Assembly (NCBI GenBank): GCA_030432695.1
Contig: JAUILN010000011.1
Location: 214,950 to 278,949, forward strand
Length of the DNA stretch: 64,000 nt
Direction: 5' to 3'
From: a bacterium
GTDB taxonomy: Bacteria; Planctomycetota; UBA1135; UBA2386
This document shows positions 8,556 through 18,325 of the stretch, piece after piece. Within the stretch, counting starts at the first letter, position 1; each line of letters starts with the position of its first letter. The notes under the pieces were generated by a model, which saw only the letters and a program-made list of their open reading frames with translations, made no database searches and was not told the origin of the DNA. The position numbers and the translations under genes are program-made.

Positions 8556-9971
8556 TCATGCCAGGAGCTTCTCAACCAGCCGCCCGTGCACGTCGGTGAG
8601 TCGATACTCGCGCCCCTGGAAGCGATGGGTCAGCTGCTCGTGGTCGATCCCCAGCAGGTTGAGGATCGTCGCGTGGATGTCGTGCAGATGCGCACGATCC
8701 TCGACCACGGTGTAGCCGAGGTCGTCGGTGCGTCCGATGGTCTGGCCGACCTTGATGCCCCTTCCGGCGAACCACATCGTGAACGCGCGCGGGTTGTGGT
8801 CGCGGCCGAGGTGTTCCTGGTTGCGCACCTCCCGCATCGGGGTCCGGCCGAATTCACCGCCCCACACGACCAGGGTGTCCTCCAGCATGCCGCGCTGTTC
8901 GAGGTCGAGGACCAGTGCGGCGGCCGCCTGATCGGTCTGTCGACACATGTTGGGCAGGCCGTGCATCAGGTCGTCCGACTTGTTGCTGCCGTGGTGGTCC
9001 CAGCCGCGGTGGATCAGCTGCACGTGGCGTGCGCCGCGCTCGAGCAGGCGCCGCGCCATGAGGCAGTTGTTCGCGAACGACCGCTTGCCGGGCTGGCTGC
9101 CGTACAGTTCGTGGATGTGCTCGGGCTCGTCGCCGAGTCGGGCCAACTCCGGCACGCTGCCCTGCATGCGGAACGCCAACCGGTAGGCCTCGGTCCGTGC
9201 CGCGATCTCCGGATCACCGACGACCCGGTGCCGCTCGGCGTTCAGGTCGGCCAGCAGGTCGATGCCGCGCTCGCGGGCCGCGCGGTCGATGCCCTGCGGG
9301 TCGCTGACGCACGGGACCAGATCGCCGCGGGTGCGCAGTTCGACGCCGCCGTACGTCGACGGCAGGAACCCCGACGACCAGCAGGCCGAGCCGGCACCGG
9401 GATCGATCTTGCCCGAGACCAGGACGCAGTAGCCCGGCAGGTCGGTGGTGTCGGAGCCGAGTCCGTAGAGCAGCCAGCTGCCCAGGCTCGGTCGTCCGAC
9501 GATGTGGTGGCCCGTGTTGGCGAAGATCTGCGCCGGCCCGTGGTTGAACGGGTTGGTGTAGACCGACTTGATCAGCGCGATCTTGTCGACGATGCCCGCG
9601 GTGTGGGGCAGCAGTTCGCTGATCTCGGCGCCGTGCTCGCCGTAGCGCCGGAACGAGTAGGGCGAGGCGAGCAGGTGTGGGCGCCCCTTCAGGAACGCGA
9701 AGCGCTGGCCCTCGAGCAAGGACTCCGGCACCGGCTGGCCGTCGTACCTGCGGAGCTCCGGCTTGTCGTCGAACAGGTCGAGCTGGGAGGGCGCGCCCGC
9801 CATGAACAGCTGGACGATGCGTTTGACGCGAGGTGCGTGGTGCGGGCCCTGCCCGGTCCGGCCCGATGCGGGAAGCAGGCGCCTGCTCAGCGCAGCGCCG
9901 GCGGTGGCGGTCAGCGCGGCGCCGGCAGCAGCAGCCAGCAGCTCGCGGCGGTCGGTGGTCGGGAGGTTCAC
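8556..9971 (-). CDS. DUF1501-domain exported protein (second copy)
   Basis: This 471-residue protein has a GTG start at 9971 that overlaps the stop of the upstream DUF1553 gene (GTGA), which fixes the start. An RR-type leader (TTDRRELLAAAAGAALTATAG) suggests Tat export. Family motifs are complete: RVKRIVQLFMAGAPSQLDLFDDKPE, GRPSLGSWLLYGLG, HVQLIHRGWDHHG, LVVWGGEFGRTP, LGRDHNPRAFTMWFAGRG, HDIHATILNLLGIDHEQLTHRFQGREYRLTDV. It resembles the 2114-3550 protein throughout but is clearly diverged. It is translationally coupled to the DUF1553 gene, so both products are probably needed in matched amounts at the same site. Confidence 0.93.
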   Translation of the reverse strand: MNLPTTDRRELLAAAAGAALTATAGAALSRRLLPASGRTGQGPHHAPRVKRIVQLFMAGAPSQLDLFDDKPELRRYDGQPVPESLLEGQRFAFLKGRPHLLASPYSFRRYGEHGAEISELLPHTAGIVDKIALIKSVYTNPFNHGPAQIFANTGHHIVGRPSLGSWLLYGLGSDTTDLPGYCVLVSGKIDPGAGSACWSSGFLPSTYGGVELRTRGDLVPCVSDPQGIDRAARERGIDLLADLNAERHRVVGDPEIAARTEAYRLAFRMQGSVPELARLGDEPEHIHELYGSQPGKRSFANNCLMARRLLERGARHVQLIHRGWDHHGSNKSDDLMHGLPNMCRQTDQAAAALVLDLEQRGMLEDTLVVWGGEFGRTPMREVRNQEHLGRDHNPRAFTMWFAGRGIKVGQTIGRTDDLGYTVVEDRAHLHDIHATILNLLGIDHEQLTHRFQGREYRLTDVHGRLVEKLLA

Positions 9972-11761
9972 GGGCGGGTCAGGGTTTCGTCCAGGTTGAG
10001 GAGCACGATCGCGAGGCGTGACCAGGCTCGTTCGGGTGGCTCGCGGCGGAACGCAGCCGAGAGGAGTTCGAGTTCGGCGGGCGTCGGCCGCCGCTGCGTG
10101 CAAAGTTGGAACCCGAACGCCAGCTTCTCGCCGTCGGTGCCGTCATGCTGACGCATGCGCTCGCCGAGCGCTTCGGCGCAGGCGACGGCCGTCGGGTCAT
10201 TGAGACCGACCAGTGCTTGCAGCGGCGTGTTGCCGCGCTCGCGCTGCACCGTGCACACCTCCCGTGACGGGGCGTCGAACGCATCCAGCTGGACGAACGG
10301 CGCGGTCCGGCGCCAGAACGTGTAGAGCCCCCGGCGCCATTGATCACCGTCCTTGCTCACCGGCCAGCTCATGCTGACCTTGTTCATCGGCGTGACGCCG
10401 CTGGTGTCGGCCTGCACCGGGTAGACGCTCGGGCCGCCGATCTTGCGATGCAGCAGTCCGCTGGCGACGAGCCAGGCGTCACGGATGCGCTCGGCATCCA
10501 GACGGAAGCGTGCGCCGCGGGCGTAGTAGCGGTTGTCGGGATCCAGCTCACGTTGTTCGGGGGTGGTCGCGCTCGCCCGCTGGTACGTCTGGGAGGTCAC
10601 GATCCGACGGATCAGCTGCTTGCGACTCCAGCCCAGCGCGCGGTACTCGGTGGCGAGCCAGTCGAGCAGGTCGAGATGCAGGGGCTCGGGCGCCTGCAGT
10701 CCCCAGTCCTCCGGCGTGTCCACGAGCGATTGACCGAACAGCTCGGTCCAGACCCGGTTGGCGGCGACCCGCGCGGTCAACGGGTTGTCCTCGGACACCA
10801 ACCAGCGAGCCAGCAGCAGTCGATCGCGACGCGCGTGGTCGGGGGCGAGGCCGTCGAGGTCGGGCCCGAACGCCGTGGGCAGTGATGCGGCGACCTCGCC
10901 GTCCACGGCGTCGAACGCGCCCCGCACGTGGAGTGCGGTCTTCGGTTCGGCCTCGGGGCGCTCGCGCAGCACCAGGGTGGACGCCCCATCGGCAGCCCGC
11001 TTCAGGCCGACCTCGTCCTGGGTCTCGAAGAACGCGACCACACCGAAGAACTCGCGCTGGGTCAGTGGGTCGTACTTGTGGTCGTGGCACTGAGCACAGT
11101 GGAAGGTGCTGCCGAGCCACACCGTGGCCGTGGTGCTGGCGCGATCCAGCAGGCGCTCCCACCGCGCCTCTTTCGGATCGACGCCACCCTCGTCGTTCTG
11201 CATGGTGTTGCGATGGAACCCGGTGGCGATCCGCGTCGACTCGTCGGCATCGGGTAGCAGGTCGCCGGCGAGCTGCTCGATCGTGAAGCGATCGAACGGC
11301 ATGTCCCGGTTGATCGCGTCGAGGACCCAGTCGCGGTAGGGCCAGACGGACCGCTTGCCGTCGAAGTTGTAGCCGTTCGTATCGCCGTAGCGCGCGAGGT
11401 CGAGCCACGGGACGGCCCAGCGCTCCCCGAAGTGGGGCGAGGACAGCAGCCGATCCACGAGGCGTTCGTAGGCGCCTGGCGCGTCGTCGCCCAGGAACGC
11501 CTCGAGTTCCTGCGCCGTCGGCGGCAGCCCGATCAGGTCGACGTGGAGCCGCCGCGCCAGGGTGGTTCGGTCGGCCCGCGCGGTGCCCTGGAGTCCGGCT
11601 TCCGCCCAGTTGCGCTGGACGAGAGCGTCGACCGGATGCGGGGGGTCGGGCGGGACCTCGGAGCGTACCGGCTTCCGATACGCCCAGTGCTCGGACTGGG
11701 ATTGCTCGGCCGTCACGCCCTGCGGACCGAGAAACGCCGTCAGGACGAGGCTCATGAGCAT
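9968..11761 (-). CDS. DUF1549/DUF1553 (PSD1) exported protein
   Basis: The ATG at 11761 opens MLMSLVLTAFLGPQGVTAEQ, a signal peptide; an upstream ATG at 11818 is possible but less natural. The DUF1549 part has RRLHVDLIGLPPTAQELEAFL, HFGERWAVPWLDLARYGDTNGYNFDGKR, and a CxxCH motif (HCAQCHDHKYDPLTQREFF) that resembles a haem c site. DUF1553 follows: NPLTARVAANRVWTELFGQ, TPEDWGLQAPEPLHLDLLDWLA, RRIVTSQTYQRAS, GNTPLQALVGLND. It is about 597 residues, shorter than many family members because there is no N-terminal cytochrome domain and no long insert between the halves. It is the first gene of a two-gene operon with the overlapping DUF1501 gene. Confidence 0.92.
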   Translation of the reverse strand: MLMSLVLTAFLGPQGVTAEQSQSEHWAYRKPVRSEVPPDPPHPVDALVQRNWAEAGLQGTARADRTTLARRLHVDLIGLPPTAQELEAFLGDDAPGAYERLVDRLLSSPHFGERWAVPWLDLARYGDTNGYNFDGKRSVWPYRDWVLDAINRDMPFDRFTIEQLAGDLLPDADESTRIATGFHRNTMQNDEGGVDPKEARWERLLDRASTTATVWLGSTFHCAQCHDHKYDPLTQREFFGVVAFFETQDEVGLKRAADGASTLVLRERPEAEPKTALHVRGAFDAVDGEVAASLPTAFGPDLDGLAPDHARRDRLLLARWLVSEDNPLTARVAANRVWTELFGQSLVDTPEDWGLQAPEPLHLDLLDWLATEYRALGWSRKQLIRRIVTSQTYQRASATTPEQRELDPDNRYYARGARFRLDAERIRDAWLVASGLLHRKIGGPSVYPVQADTSGVTPMNKVSMSWPVSKDGDQWRRGLYTFWRRTAPFVQLDAFDAPSREVCTVQRERGNTPLQALVGLNDPTAVACAEALGERMRQHDGTDGEKLAFGFQLCTQRRPTPAELELLSAAFRREPPERAWSRLAIVLLNLDETLTRP

Positions 11762-12176
11762 GGCGAGAAATGATCCGCGCTCCTGTCGAGCGATCAACCC
11801 CGTCGGGCCGGGCGTCACGATCCCGAGCGCGCAGCGTGGTCGAAGCGGCGGCTGGCACGGCTCGAGCTTCCCGCAGGCAGCCCGGCGCCAACGTCGGACT
11901 TCACGACCGCGACCTGGAGCCCGACAACGTCATCGGGAGGACGTTCGACCGGGTGTCCGCATGGACTGGGGTCCCGCGAAGGGCCTCGAGTTCGACGACC
12001 CGAAGTGCGACCGCGATTCGAGTTCTTCACCCAGGCGATCGGCAGCGATTCCGGGCTGAACGCGCGTGATCCAGCAACGACGGCCGGGCTGGCGCTGACG
12101 ATCGGCCCGTGATTTCCTGGGGTGGATGACGGGTTCGACCCAGAAGGTCGGGCCTCACCCCTCCCCCCGAAGTGCC
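11762..12176. other. Divergent intergenic region
   Basis: About 415 bases between the minus-strand DUF1549/1553 gene and the plus-strand thioredoxin-tail gene. It probably holds both promoters, but no convincing -35/-10 pair was picked out. No gene is supported here. Confidence 0.4.
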
Positions 12177-12215
12177 CTTCCTCGTGGTTCGTGCCCGGCA
12201 CCAACCGCAAGGAAG
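12177..12215. repeat. GTGCC-N-GGCAC palindrome, copy 1 (over RBS)
   Basis: Two 19-base arms, CTTCCTCGTGGTTCGTGCC and GGCACCAACCGCAAGGAAG, flank one central base and pair with three mismatches or wobbles. The right arm supplies AAGGAAG of the ribosome binding site of the gene starting at 12231. If the transcript folds here, the site would be partly sequestered. Related palindromes occur at 59857-59891 and 61125-61159. Confidence 0.75.
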
Positions 12216-12230
12216 GAGTGGATCGCGCCC

Positions 12231-13373
12231 ATGCTGACCCTCGCCACCGTCGTTCTCGCACTCGCGCCGCAAGGCACCGATGCGCCGGAATCCAATGTCC
12301 CCACCAAGCCAGAACCGCTACGCGTCGCACTGACCGCGCAACAACCGACCGACGACGTGTCGCTGCGCTGGAGTCCGAAGGGGGCCAAGGTCGCGCTGAC
12401 CGACACCGGGAAGTCGCTCGCGGGCGCGTTCCCGCTCGGCCCCGACGCGCAGCCCGTCCGCGTCGAACTCGATCGACCCGCCAACCTCACCGAGCCCGGT
12501 GTGCTGCGCATCGACCTCGACCTGGACGGCGAGTTCTCGACCGACGAACGCCTCGAGACGGTACCCAGCCAGCGCAACGGCAAGCACTGGTGGAGCTTCT
12601 CCGCGACCCTGGACCTGCCGGTCCCCGCCGCGCCCGAGGCCGAACCGACCACCCGCCCCTACCCGATCGCGCTCTGGCACGTCTTCGACCCGCTCGAGCC
12701 CGACGCCGAACCGCTGCTGCGTTGGTCGCGCCGCGGCTGGCACGCCGGCGAGATCGAGATCGATGGGGAACCGGCGCACGTGCTGATCACCGAGATGGAG
12801 ATGGACGGGGTCTTCGATGCCCAGGACTCCTGGCACCTCGCCCGCGATGCCGCGACCACCCGCAGCACCGGCAGCCGCCCGCTGAGCCGCCATCAGTGGC
12901 TCGACGGTGAGGCGTGGCGCGTGACCGAGATCGACCCGCACGGTCGGTTCGTGGCGATCGAGCGCTTCGACCCGGGCGTCACCGAGGCCGAGGAGCGCGC
13001 CGCCGAGGATGCGCTGGCCGCCGACCGCCGCGCACCCCGCGCCGAGAAGCCGGTGGCCTTCCGCCACGACGTCGACACCGCGCTCGCCGAAGCGCTCACC
13101 GGCGGCCAGCGCGTGCTGCTCGACTTCGAGACCACCTGGTGTGGGCCGTGCAAGCAGATGGACGCGCTGGTCTACACGGCGCAGCCGGTGGTCGACGCCA
13201 CCGCGGGGATCGTCTGCATCAAGGTGGATGGCGACCAGCGACGCGATCTGGTCAAGCAGCACAAGGTCACGGGCTACCCGACGCTGGTGCTGCTCGAGTC
13301 GGACGGCGAAGAGGTGCGCCGCGCGGTGGGTTACCAGAGCGTCGCGCAGACGGTCGAGCTGCTGACGCGCTGA
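12231..13373 (+). CDS. Exported protein with C-terminal thioredoxin domain
   Basis: This 380-residue protein starts at the ATG at 12231, preceded by AAGGAAGGAG, and has a short hydrophobic leader (MLTLATVVLALAPQG). Residues about 30-260 are beta-rich with DLDLDGEF and EMEMDGVFD stretches and have no named domain that I recognise. The C-terminal 110 residues are thioredoxin-like: VLLDFETTWCGPCKQMDALVY with the CGPC pair at 304-307, then VDGDQRRDLVKQHKVTGYPTLVLL with the cis-Pro loop. An active WCGPC pair suggests a periplasmic thiol-disulfide reductase or isomerase role. The start lies beside palindrome copy 1. The next gene converges from the opposite strand. Confidence 0.82.
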   Translation: MLTLATVVLALAPQGTDAPESNVPTKPEPLRVALTAQQPTDDVSLRWSPKGAKVALTDTGKSLAGAFPLGPDAQPVRVELDRPANLTEPGVLRIDLDLDGEFSTDERLETVPSQRNGKHWWSFSATLDLPVPAAPEAEPTTRPYPIALWHVFDPLEPDAEPLLRWSRRGWHAGEIEIDGEPAHVLITEMEMDGVFDAQDSWHLARDAATTRSTGSRPLSRHQWLDGEAWRVTEIDPHGRFVAIERFDPGVTEAEERAAEDALAADRRAPRAEKPVAFRHDVDTALAEALTGGQRVLLDFETTWCGPCKQMDALVYTAQPVVDATAGIVCIKVDGDQRRDLVKQHKVTGYPTLVLLESDGEEVRRAVGYQSVAQTVELLTR

Positions 13374-13418
13374 TTCTCGGGAGTGGTGGGACAGGTGCGT
13401 GGGGCGAGACTGCGGGCG

Positions 13419-15167
13419 CTATGGAGCGAGGCCGCTGCGGTGCGCGATCGCGTAGCGGGCCACCGCCACATAGAGCCGCCACTTGCAGCGGTAGTAGCGG
13501 CTCTCCAGCTCGTCGAGCTTCGCGGCGACCGCGTCGTAACGCGCCATCAACTTCTGCTGCCGTTCTGCGCGGTCGTGGGGTAGCCCGGCTGGATCGACCG
13601 CGTGGATGGCCGCCAGCCACAGTTCCCGTAGCGGCGGAGGCGCGATGGCGTCGAGCGCCGGAACCAGCGCCGCCAGGTCGGCCTCGTCGAGGCAGTCGAA
13701 AGCGTGGGAAAAGCCGCCATTGCAGGCATAGGCATCGGCCAGCGACAACGCGCGTAGGTAGCGCTGCGCCGGCCCAGGGTCGTCGTGCTCGAACATCCAG
13801 TCGTCCGACACTCCGTGCATCCGCATCAGCAGCATCGCCGCCGCGTCGCTGAGTTCACCGAGCTGCAGGGCAACGGCCTGTTCGAGCAGTTCCCCGATGC
13901 GTTCGTGACGCCGCTCGAGCAATTGCTCCAGCGCTTTCGCGCAGCACGAACGAGGCTTCTGCCGGTCGTCCGCGAAGGTGACGTCGGGCTCGGTGCCGAG
14001 GTCGGGGCGCGCCACTTCCAGCACCTGCAGCAGGTCTTCGTCGCTCGCGCCGACGAACGGCATCAGCCGGCGGCACCAGAACCAGTCGTGCGCGTCGCGG
14101 CGCTGGCGCCAGAGCGTCAGCGCGGTGTCCGGCAGGGGCAGGCCGGCGTCGCCGAGCCGGGCGAGGCCTTGCAGCGCCGCCTCGTCGCCGCCGAGCGCGG
14201 CATCGACCAGCCGTATGCCGGTCTCCGAATCGAGCTGCGCCAACGTGACGTTGGCGGCGTGGCCCGCACCCTCACGCGCCGCGCACGCGCGTAGCGCCGG
14301 CTCGAGCGCTGCGCGGAGTCCGGCGTCGACACGGCCGGCGCGCAACGCCTCGCTCAGACCTTCGGCGACCTCGCGACTCCCCTCGCCTGCGAGTTCCTCG
14401 ACCAGCAGCGAGGCCAGCGAGGTTGCGCCGGTGGTCGCCAGGGAGCGCAGCAGGCGGCGGCGCTCGCCGGCGTCGAGGTGGTCGAGGCAGGCGACCAACT
14501 GGGGCAGCGCTGCGGCGTGTCGCGACTCGGGCAGGATGCGGATCAGCTGCCCCAGGTATGGCGATCGACGCCGAAAGCGCGGGTCGTCGAGCGCGCGGAC
14601 GATGGCCGGTGCGAAGTGTTCCGGCTGCGCCTGCAGGCGGTGGCGGACCATCTCCGCGTCGTCCACCGCCTCGATCAGGCTCCGCACCAGCGCCTCTGGG
14701 TCGGGAGGCGTCTGGCGATCCTGCGCGAGCTGCCGGTCGCGCTCCGCGAACCAGTCCGCCACCCCCGCACGGTAGTCGGGGTCGGACATCCAGTGCCCGT
14801 AGCTTCCAGGCTCGTGCCACGGCAGCCGCTGCCGACACCAGGCGAGGTAGGCGCAGAGCGGCGCCAGCACCGCAGCCGTGACCATCGGGCCCGCCGAGAA
14901 CTCTCCTCCCCTCACCGAGCGGACGACGAGGAACACCAGCAACGCCGCGCAGTAGCCGAGGATCCAATCGAGTCCGAGCCGCAGCCCCCGGAACAGCAGC
15001 ACCGCGCCGACGAGGCAGATCAGGCCGCCTATCAAGGTGCCGCCCCGCAGCGGCTCGCCCTGGAACAGATCGATCGCCCAGCGAACGATGCGCACCACGC
15101 TGTCGATCGCCAGCACGACGATCACGATGCGCAGCACGATCGGCATGCGCTTGAAGGCGAGTTTCAT
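13419..15167 (-). CDS. Membrane protein with C-terminal DMP19-like domain
   Basis: This 582-residue protein starts MKLAFKRMPIVLRIVIVVLAIDSVVRIV; the open frame runs further upstream, but this ATG begins the first membrane helix. About four hydrophobic segments occupy residues 8-125. They are followed by a long alpha-helical region with HEAT-like character (RSLIEAVDD, PYLGQLIRILPE, LPQLVACLDHLD), then NGGFSHAFDCLDEADLAALVPALDAIA near the C-terminus. The last resembles the DMP19/DUF4375 module (NGGF motif). Function is unknown; the soluble part should face the cytoplasm or periplasm as a scaffold. It converges with the thioredoxin-tail gene and diverges from the glycosidase-like gene. Confidence 0.7.
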   Translation of the reverse strand: MKLAFKRMPIVLRIVIVVLAIDSVVRIVRWAIDLFQGEPLRGGTLIGGLICLVGAVLLFRGLRLGLDWILGYCAALLVFLVVRSVRGGEFSAGPMVTAAVLAPLCAYLAWCRQRLPWHEPGSYGHWMSDPDYRAGVADWFAERDRQLAQDRQTPPDPEALVRSLIEAVDDAEMVRHRLQAQPEHFAPAIVRALDDPRFRRRSPYLGQLIRILPESRHAAALPQLVACLDHLDAGERRRLLRSLATTGATSLASLLVEELAGEGSREVAEGLSEALRAGRVDAGLRAALEPALRACAAREGAGHAANVTLAQLDSETGIRLVDAALGGDEAALQGLARLGDAGLPLPDTALTLWRQRRDAHDWFWCRRLMPFVGASDEDLLQVLEVARPDLGTEPDVTFADDRQKPRSCCAKALEQLLERRHERIGELLEQAVALQLGELSDAAAMLLMRMHGVSDDWMFEHDDPGPAQRYLRALSLADAYACNGGFSHAFDCLDEADLAALVPALDAIAPPPLRELWLAAIHAVDPAGLPHDRAERQQKLMARYDAVAAKLDELESRYYRCKWRLYVAVARYAIAHRSGLAP

Positions 15168-15325
15168 GGGCTTGCCGATCGTGGAGTGCGGGTCGCAAGG
15201 CCACACACAGGCTCGAGCCAACATCGCGCCCGCGTCGGAGCCTGTCGAGCAACAGCGACGGGGAATCCCTCGATGCCCGAAGACCACGGGAATCCACGAT
15301 GGGTGCCATCGGGCATGATGCGGCG

Positions 15326-18298
15326 ATGCGTCGCCTCGTCGTGCTCGCCCTCGCCCTGACCACCGGACAGCTCCAGCTCGGGGCCCAGGGCACTCGCACC
15401 TGGACCGCCTCGGGCCACTACGCCACCGAACCTGGCGAGATCGCGCAAGTTCGCCGGACCCGCGGCGTGTTGCCGATCGCCAACGGCCGGGCCTTCGCCT
15501 ACGTCGGCTACGGCGAGCCGGCCAACCGGCTGTTCATGATCACCGGGCCGGGCTACCAGACCCCGGGCAGGAACCACGCGCCGAACGGTCGCTTCGGCCA
15601 GGTGTGGATCGAGGTGGTCGACGCCGAGGGCAAGCCGCTCCAACCCGACCGGCGCGGCTGGGAGGGGATCCCGCGCGCCGCCGCGGCGAAGACCTGGGAG
15701 ACCTTCACCGCAGGCGACCGCCTGGAGACGGTCGACGTGGCGTTGGGCGCGGAGGACGACACGCAGATCCTGCTGCGCAAGGTCCGCTTCACCGCGGCCG
15801 GTCCGGGGCGCCGCCTGGTGCTCCACCACGAGGCCGGCGGCCTGCAGCCCACGCTGCTGACCGACCACGGACCGCTCGGGCTCGTCGGCAGCGACGGCGA
15901 CGGCCAGGACCGCGCCTGGCTGTCGACCACCTGGGTCGGCACGCGCGCCCGGCCGTCGCGCGAAGGCCTGCCTGCGGTCGACGTCGGCGAGGAGACCGTG
16001 GTCCTGCTGGTGCCGCTGGTGCTGAGCCACGACCAGGAGCGCGGCACCGCGATCCTCCGCGCGCTGCTCGACGCGCCCGACGCGCTCAACGCCAAGATCC
16101 CCGAAGCGGTGGCGAGCTGGCAGAGTGAACTCGAAGGCACGCTCACCGCGTCGCCCGCCGGCCCGCTCCGCGACCACCTCGAGGCGGTGAAGCTGCTGAC
16201 CCTCGCCCAGCGCAGCTCTCCGCACGGCGGCGTCGCGCCGATGGTCAGCTTCAAGGGCGTGTGGGCCCGCGACAGCAACGGCCCGCTGAAGACCTTCCTG
16301 TGGATGGGTCGCTTCGACCTCGCCGCCGACCTGCTGACCTACTACCGCCGCGCCTCGGCGCGCGCCAAGGCCACCCACCGCGAGTACCCCCTCGACCTCG
16401 ACGTGGGACCCGAAGACTTCCTCACTCCTGCGGAGTGGGCCACCACCGGCACCGACCGCTGCGAGGTGCCGAGCTACATCGCGCTGCAGCACGCCTGGTA
16501 CTACGCCGCCACCGGCGACCGCGAGCTGCTGCGCGAGGCGTGGCCGTACGTGCTCCGCAACGTCACCCACCAGCAGACCTTCGAGGGCCCGCACGGCCCC
16601 CTGCAGCGCTTCAACGGCGACGAGACCTACCTGCACGGCGCGTTCTACTCGCTGTTCCCCCAGAAAGACGTCTGGCCCAACCACCTGCCCCGCGTCTCGG
16701 CCTACTCGCTCGACTCGCTGCTCGCCTGGGACGCCGCGCTCCACCAGACCGCGCGGCTCGCGCGCACGCTCCAGCACGACGACGCCACCGCCGCCGCCCT
16801 CGATGCCCGCCGCGCCGAGGTCCGCCGTTCGATCGAGGAGACGTTCTGGCTGGACGACCTGCAGATGTACGCCCCAGCCCTCTCGCCCCTCGACCTCTCG
16901 CCACACGCCACCCCCTTCGCGCCCCTCGCCCTGCGCCCGCTGTGGCTCGGCACCCACGCGCCCGACGACCCGCGCGCGCTCGCCAACCTCCGCACCACCC
17001 TCACAGCACTCGGCCGCGACGACGGTCTCTGCGACATGACAGAGAGCCTGTCCTGGTCGATCGGCACGCTGCCGGGCTACTGGCTCGCCAACCTCACCGC
17101 GGTCGACCACCCGCTGGCCTGGGAGATCGTCGACGAGGTCCTGGCCACCGCCTCCCCCGCCGGCGCCTGGGCCGAGATCCACCAGCCCGACGGCCCGAGC
17201 TGGGGCTACGGCGACGGCACGCTGCCGAACCGCTTCCGGCCGTGGGAGAGCGGCCTGGTGATGGACGCGGTGCTGCGCTTCCTCACCGGCATGCAGACCG
17301 AAGCCGGCGCGCGGGTCACGCTGAAGCCCCGCAAGCCGCGCGATCTGGAGCTCGAGATGCTCGGCCCGCTGCGGGTCGGCGACACGCGGTTCGTGCTGCG
17401 CTACCCGAGCGATCCGCAGGGCAAGGTCGAGGTCGTGCATCTCGAGGGCCCGCCGCTGCAGGTGAACGGCGAGGAACTCGCGCTCGGCGGTCTGCTCGAG
17501 GTGCCGCTCGCCCAACCGGCCGCCTACCCGGCCCAAGCACCCTGGTCGCCACCCTCGCCGCTCGCAGGACTCGCCAAGGGCACGCGCCTGATCGTCACCA
17601 CCGCCGACCCGGGACCACTCTCCGACGGCGACGTCCTCCTCGACGCCGGCCTGCCCTTCACCCCCACCGACCTCGCCGCGGCGCTCCTCGCCGACGACGC
17701 TCCGCGCTACCGCACCCTGGTCCTCGGCCCCTCCGCGCTGCACCCCGACCGCGAGACCCTCAAGCCGGCCCGCTTCTGGACCGATCCCGCGCTCGCGGCC
17801 GCCCTCACCCGCTTCGAGCAGCTCGGTGGCCGCATCGAGCGGCCGAGCGTCCTGGCCGACTGGCTGCTCGCCGGTCCCTTCCCGAACCCCGAGTCCAAGG
17901 GCCTGTTCCTCGAGCAGCGCCCCCTCACCGAGCCCTTCGACCGCGACGCGGTCTGGCCGGTCGACGGCCAGCCGGTCGACGCGCGATGGCACCCCCGCCA
18001 CACCGCCGACGGCCGCATGGACCTGCACCTCAGGGACGGCCCCCAGGACGACGTCTGCGTGTTCGCCCGGAGCATCGTCGCCTCGGCAACCGCCCGCGAC
18101 GCCACCCTCCTGCTCGGCACCGACGACGGCTGCCGGGTCTGGCTGAACGGTGAGCTGGTGTTCGAGTCGATCGAGCACCGCCACCTGACCCCCGACCAGT
18201 TCCGCATCCCGATCCAACTCCGCGAGGGCGACAACGTCCTGGTGGTGGGCGTCGAGGACCGCTTCGGCGGCTTCGGCCTCGCCGCGCGGATCCGCTGA
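15326..18298 (+). CDS. Secreted six-hairpin glycosidase-like protein
   Basis: A 990-residue protein. The start at 15326 gives the signal peptide MRRLVVLALALTTGQLQLGAQG. Residues about 30-270 form a beta-rich N-terminal domain. Residues about 280-660 look like an (alpha/alpha)6 barrel: FKGVWARDSNGPLKTFLWMGRFD, DVGPEDFLTPAEW, SYIALQHAWYYAATGDRELL, QRFNGDETYLHGAF, CDMTESLSWSIGTLPGYWLAN, WGYGDGTLPNRFRPWESG. Several Glu/Asp residues in these motifs are catalytic candidates. From about 843 (LADWLLAGPFPNPESKG) to the end is a PA14/jelly-roll-like module with LLGTDDGCRVWLNGELVF and EGDNVLVVGVED. It is probably a secreted polysaccharide hydrolase, but the GH family cannot be assigned by eye. Confidence 0.75.
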   Translation: MRRLVVLALALTTGQLQLGAQGTRTWTASGHYATEPGEIAQVRRTRGVLPIANGRAFAYVGYGEPANRLFMITGPGYQTPGRNHAPNGRFGQVWIEVVDAEGKPLQPDRRGWEGIPRAAAAKTWETFTAGDRLETVDVALGAEDDTQILLRKVRFTAAGPGRRLVLHHEAGGLQPTLLTDHGPLGLVGSDGDGQDRAWLSTTWVGTRARPSREGLPAVDVGEETVVLLVPLVLSHDQERGTAILRALLDAPDALNAKIPEAVASWQSELEGTLTASPAGPLRDHLEAVKLLTLAQRSSPHGGVAPMVSFKGVWARDSNGPLKTFLWMGRFDLAADLLTYYRRASARAKATHREYPLDLDVGPEDFLTPAEWATTGTDRCEVPSYIALQHAWYYAATGDRELLREAWPYVLRNVTHQQTFEGPHGPLQRFNGDETYLHGAFYSLFPQKDVWPNHLPRVSAYSLDSLLAWDAALHQTARLARTLQHDDATAAALDARRAEVRRSIEETFWLDDLQMYAPALSPLDLSPHATPFAPLALRPLWLGTHAPDDPRALANLRTTLTALGRDDGLCDMTESLSWSIGTLPGYWLANLTAVDHPLAWEIVDEVLATASPAGAWAEIHQPDGPSWGYGDGTLPNRFRPWESGLVMDAVLRFLTGMQTEAGARVTLKPRKPRDLELEMLGPLRVGDTRFVLRYPSDPQGKVEVVHLEGPPLQVNGEELALGGLLEVPLAQPAAYPAQAPWSPPSPLAGLAKGTRLIVTTADPGPLSDGDVLLDAGLPFTPTDLAAALLADDAPRYRTLVLGPSALHPDRETLKPARFWTDPALAAALTRFEQLGGRIERPSVLADWLLAGPFPNPESKGLFLEQRPLTEPFDRDAVWPVDGQPVDARWHPRHTADGRMDLHLRDGPQDDVCVFARSIVASATARDATLLLGTDDGCRVWLNGELVFESIEHRHLTPDQFRIPIQLREGDNVLVVGVEDRFGGFGLAARIR

Positions 18299-18325
18299 CC
18301 GACGCTCCGGCGAACCAACCGCGCC

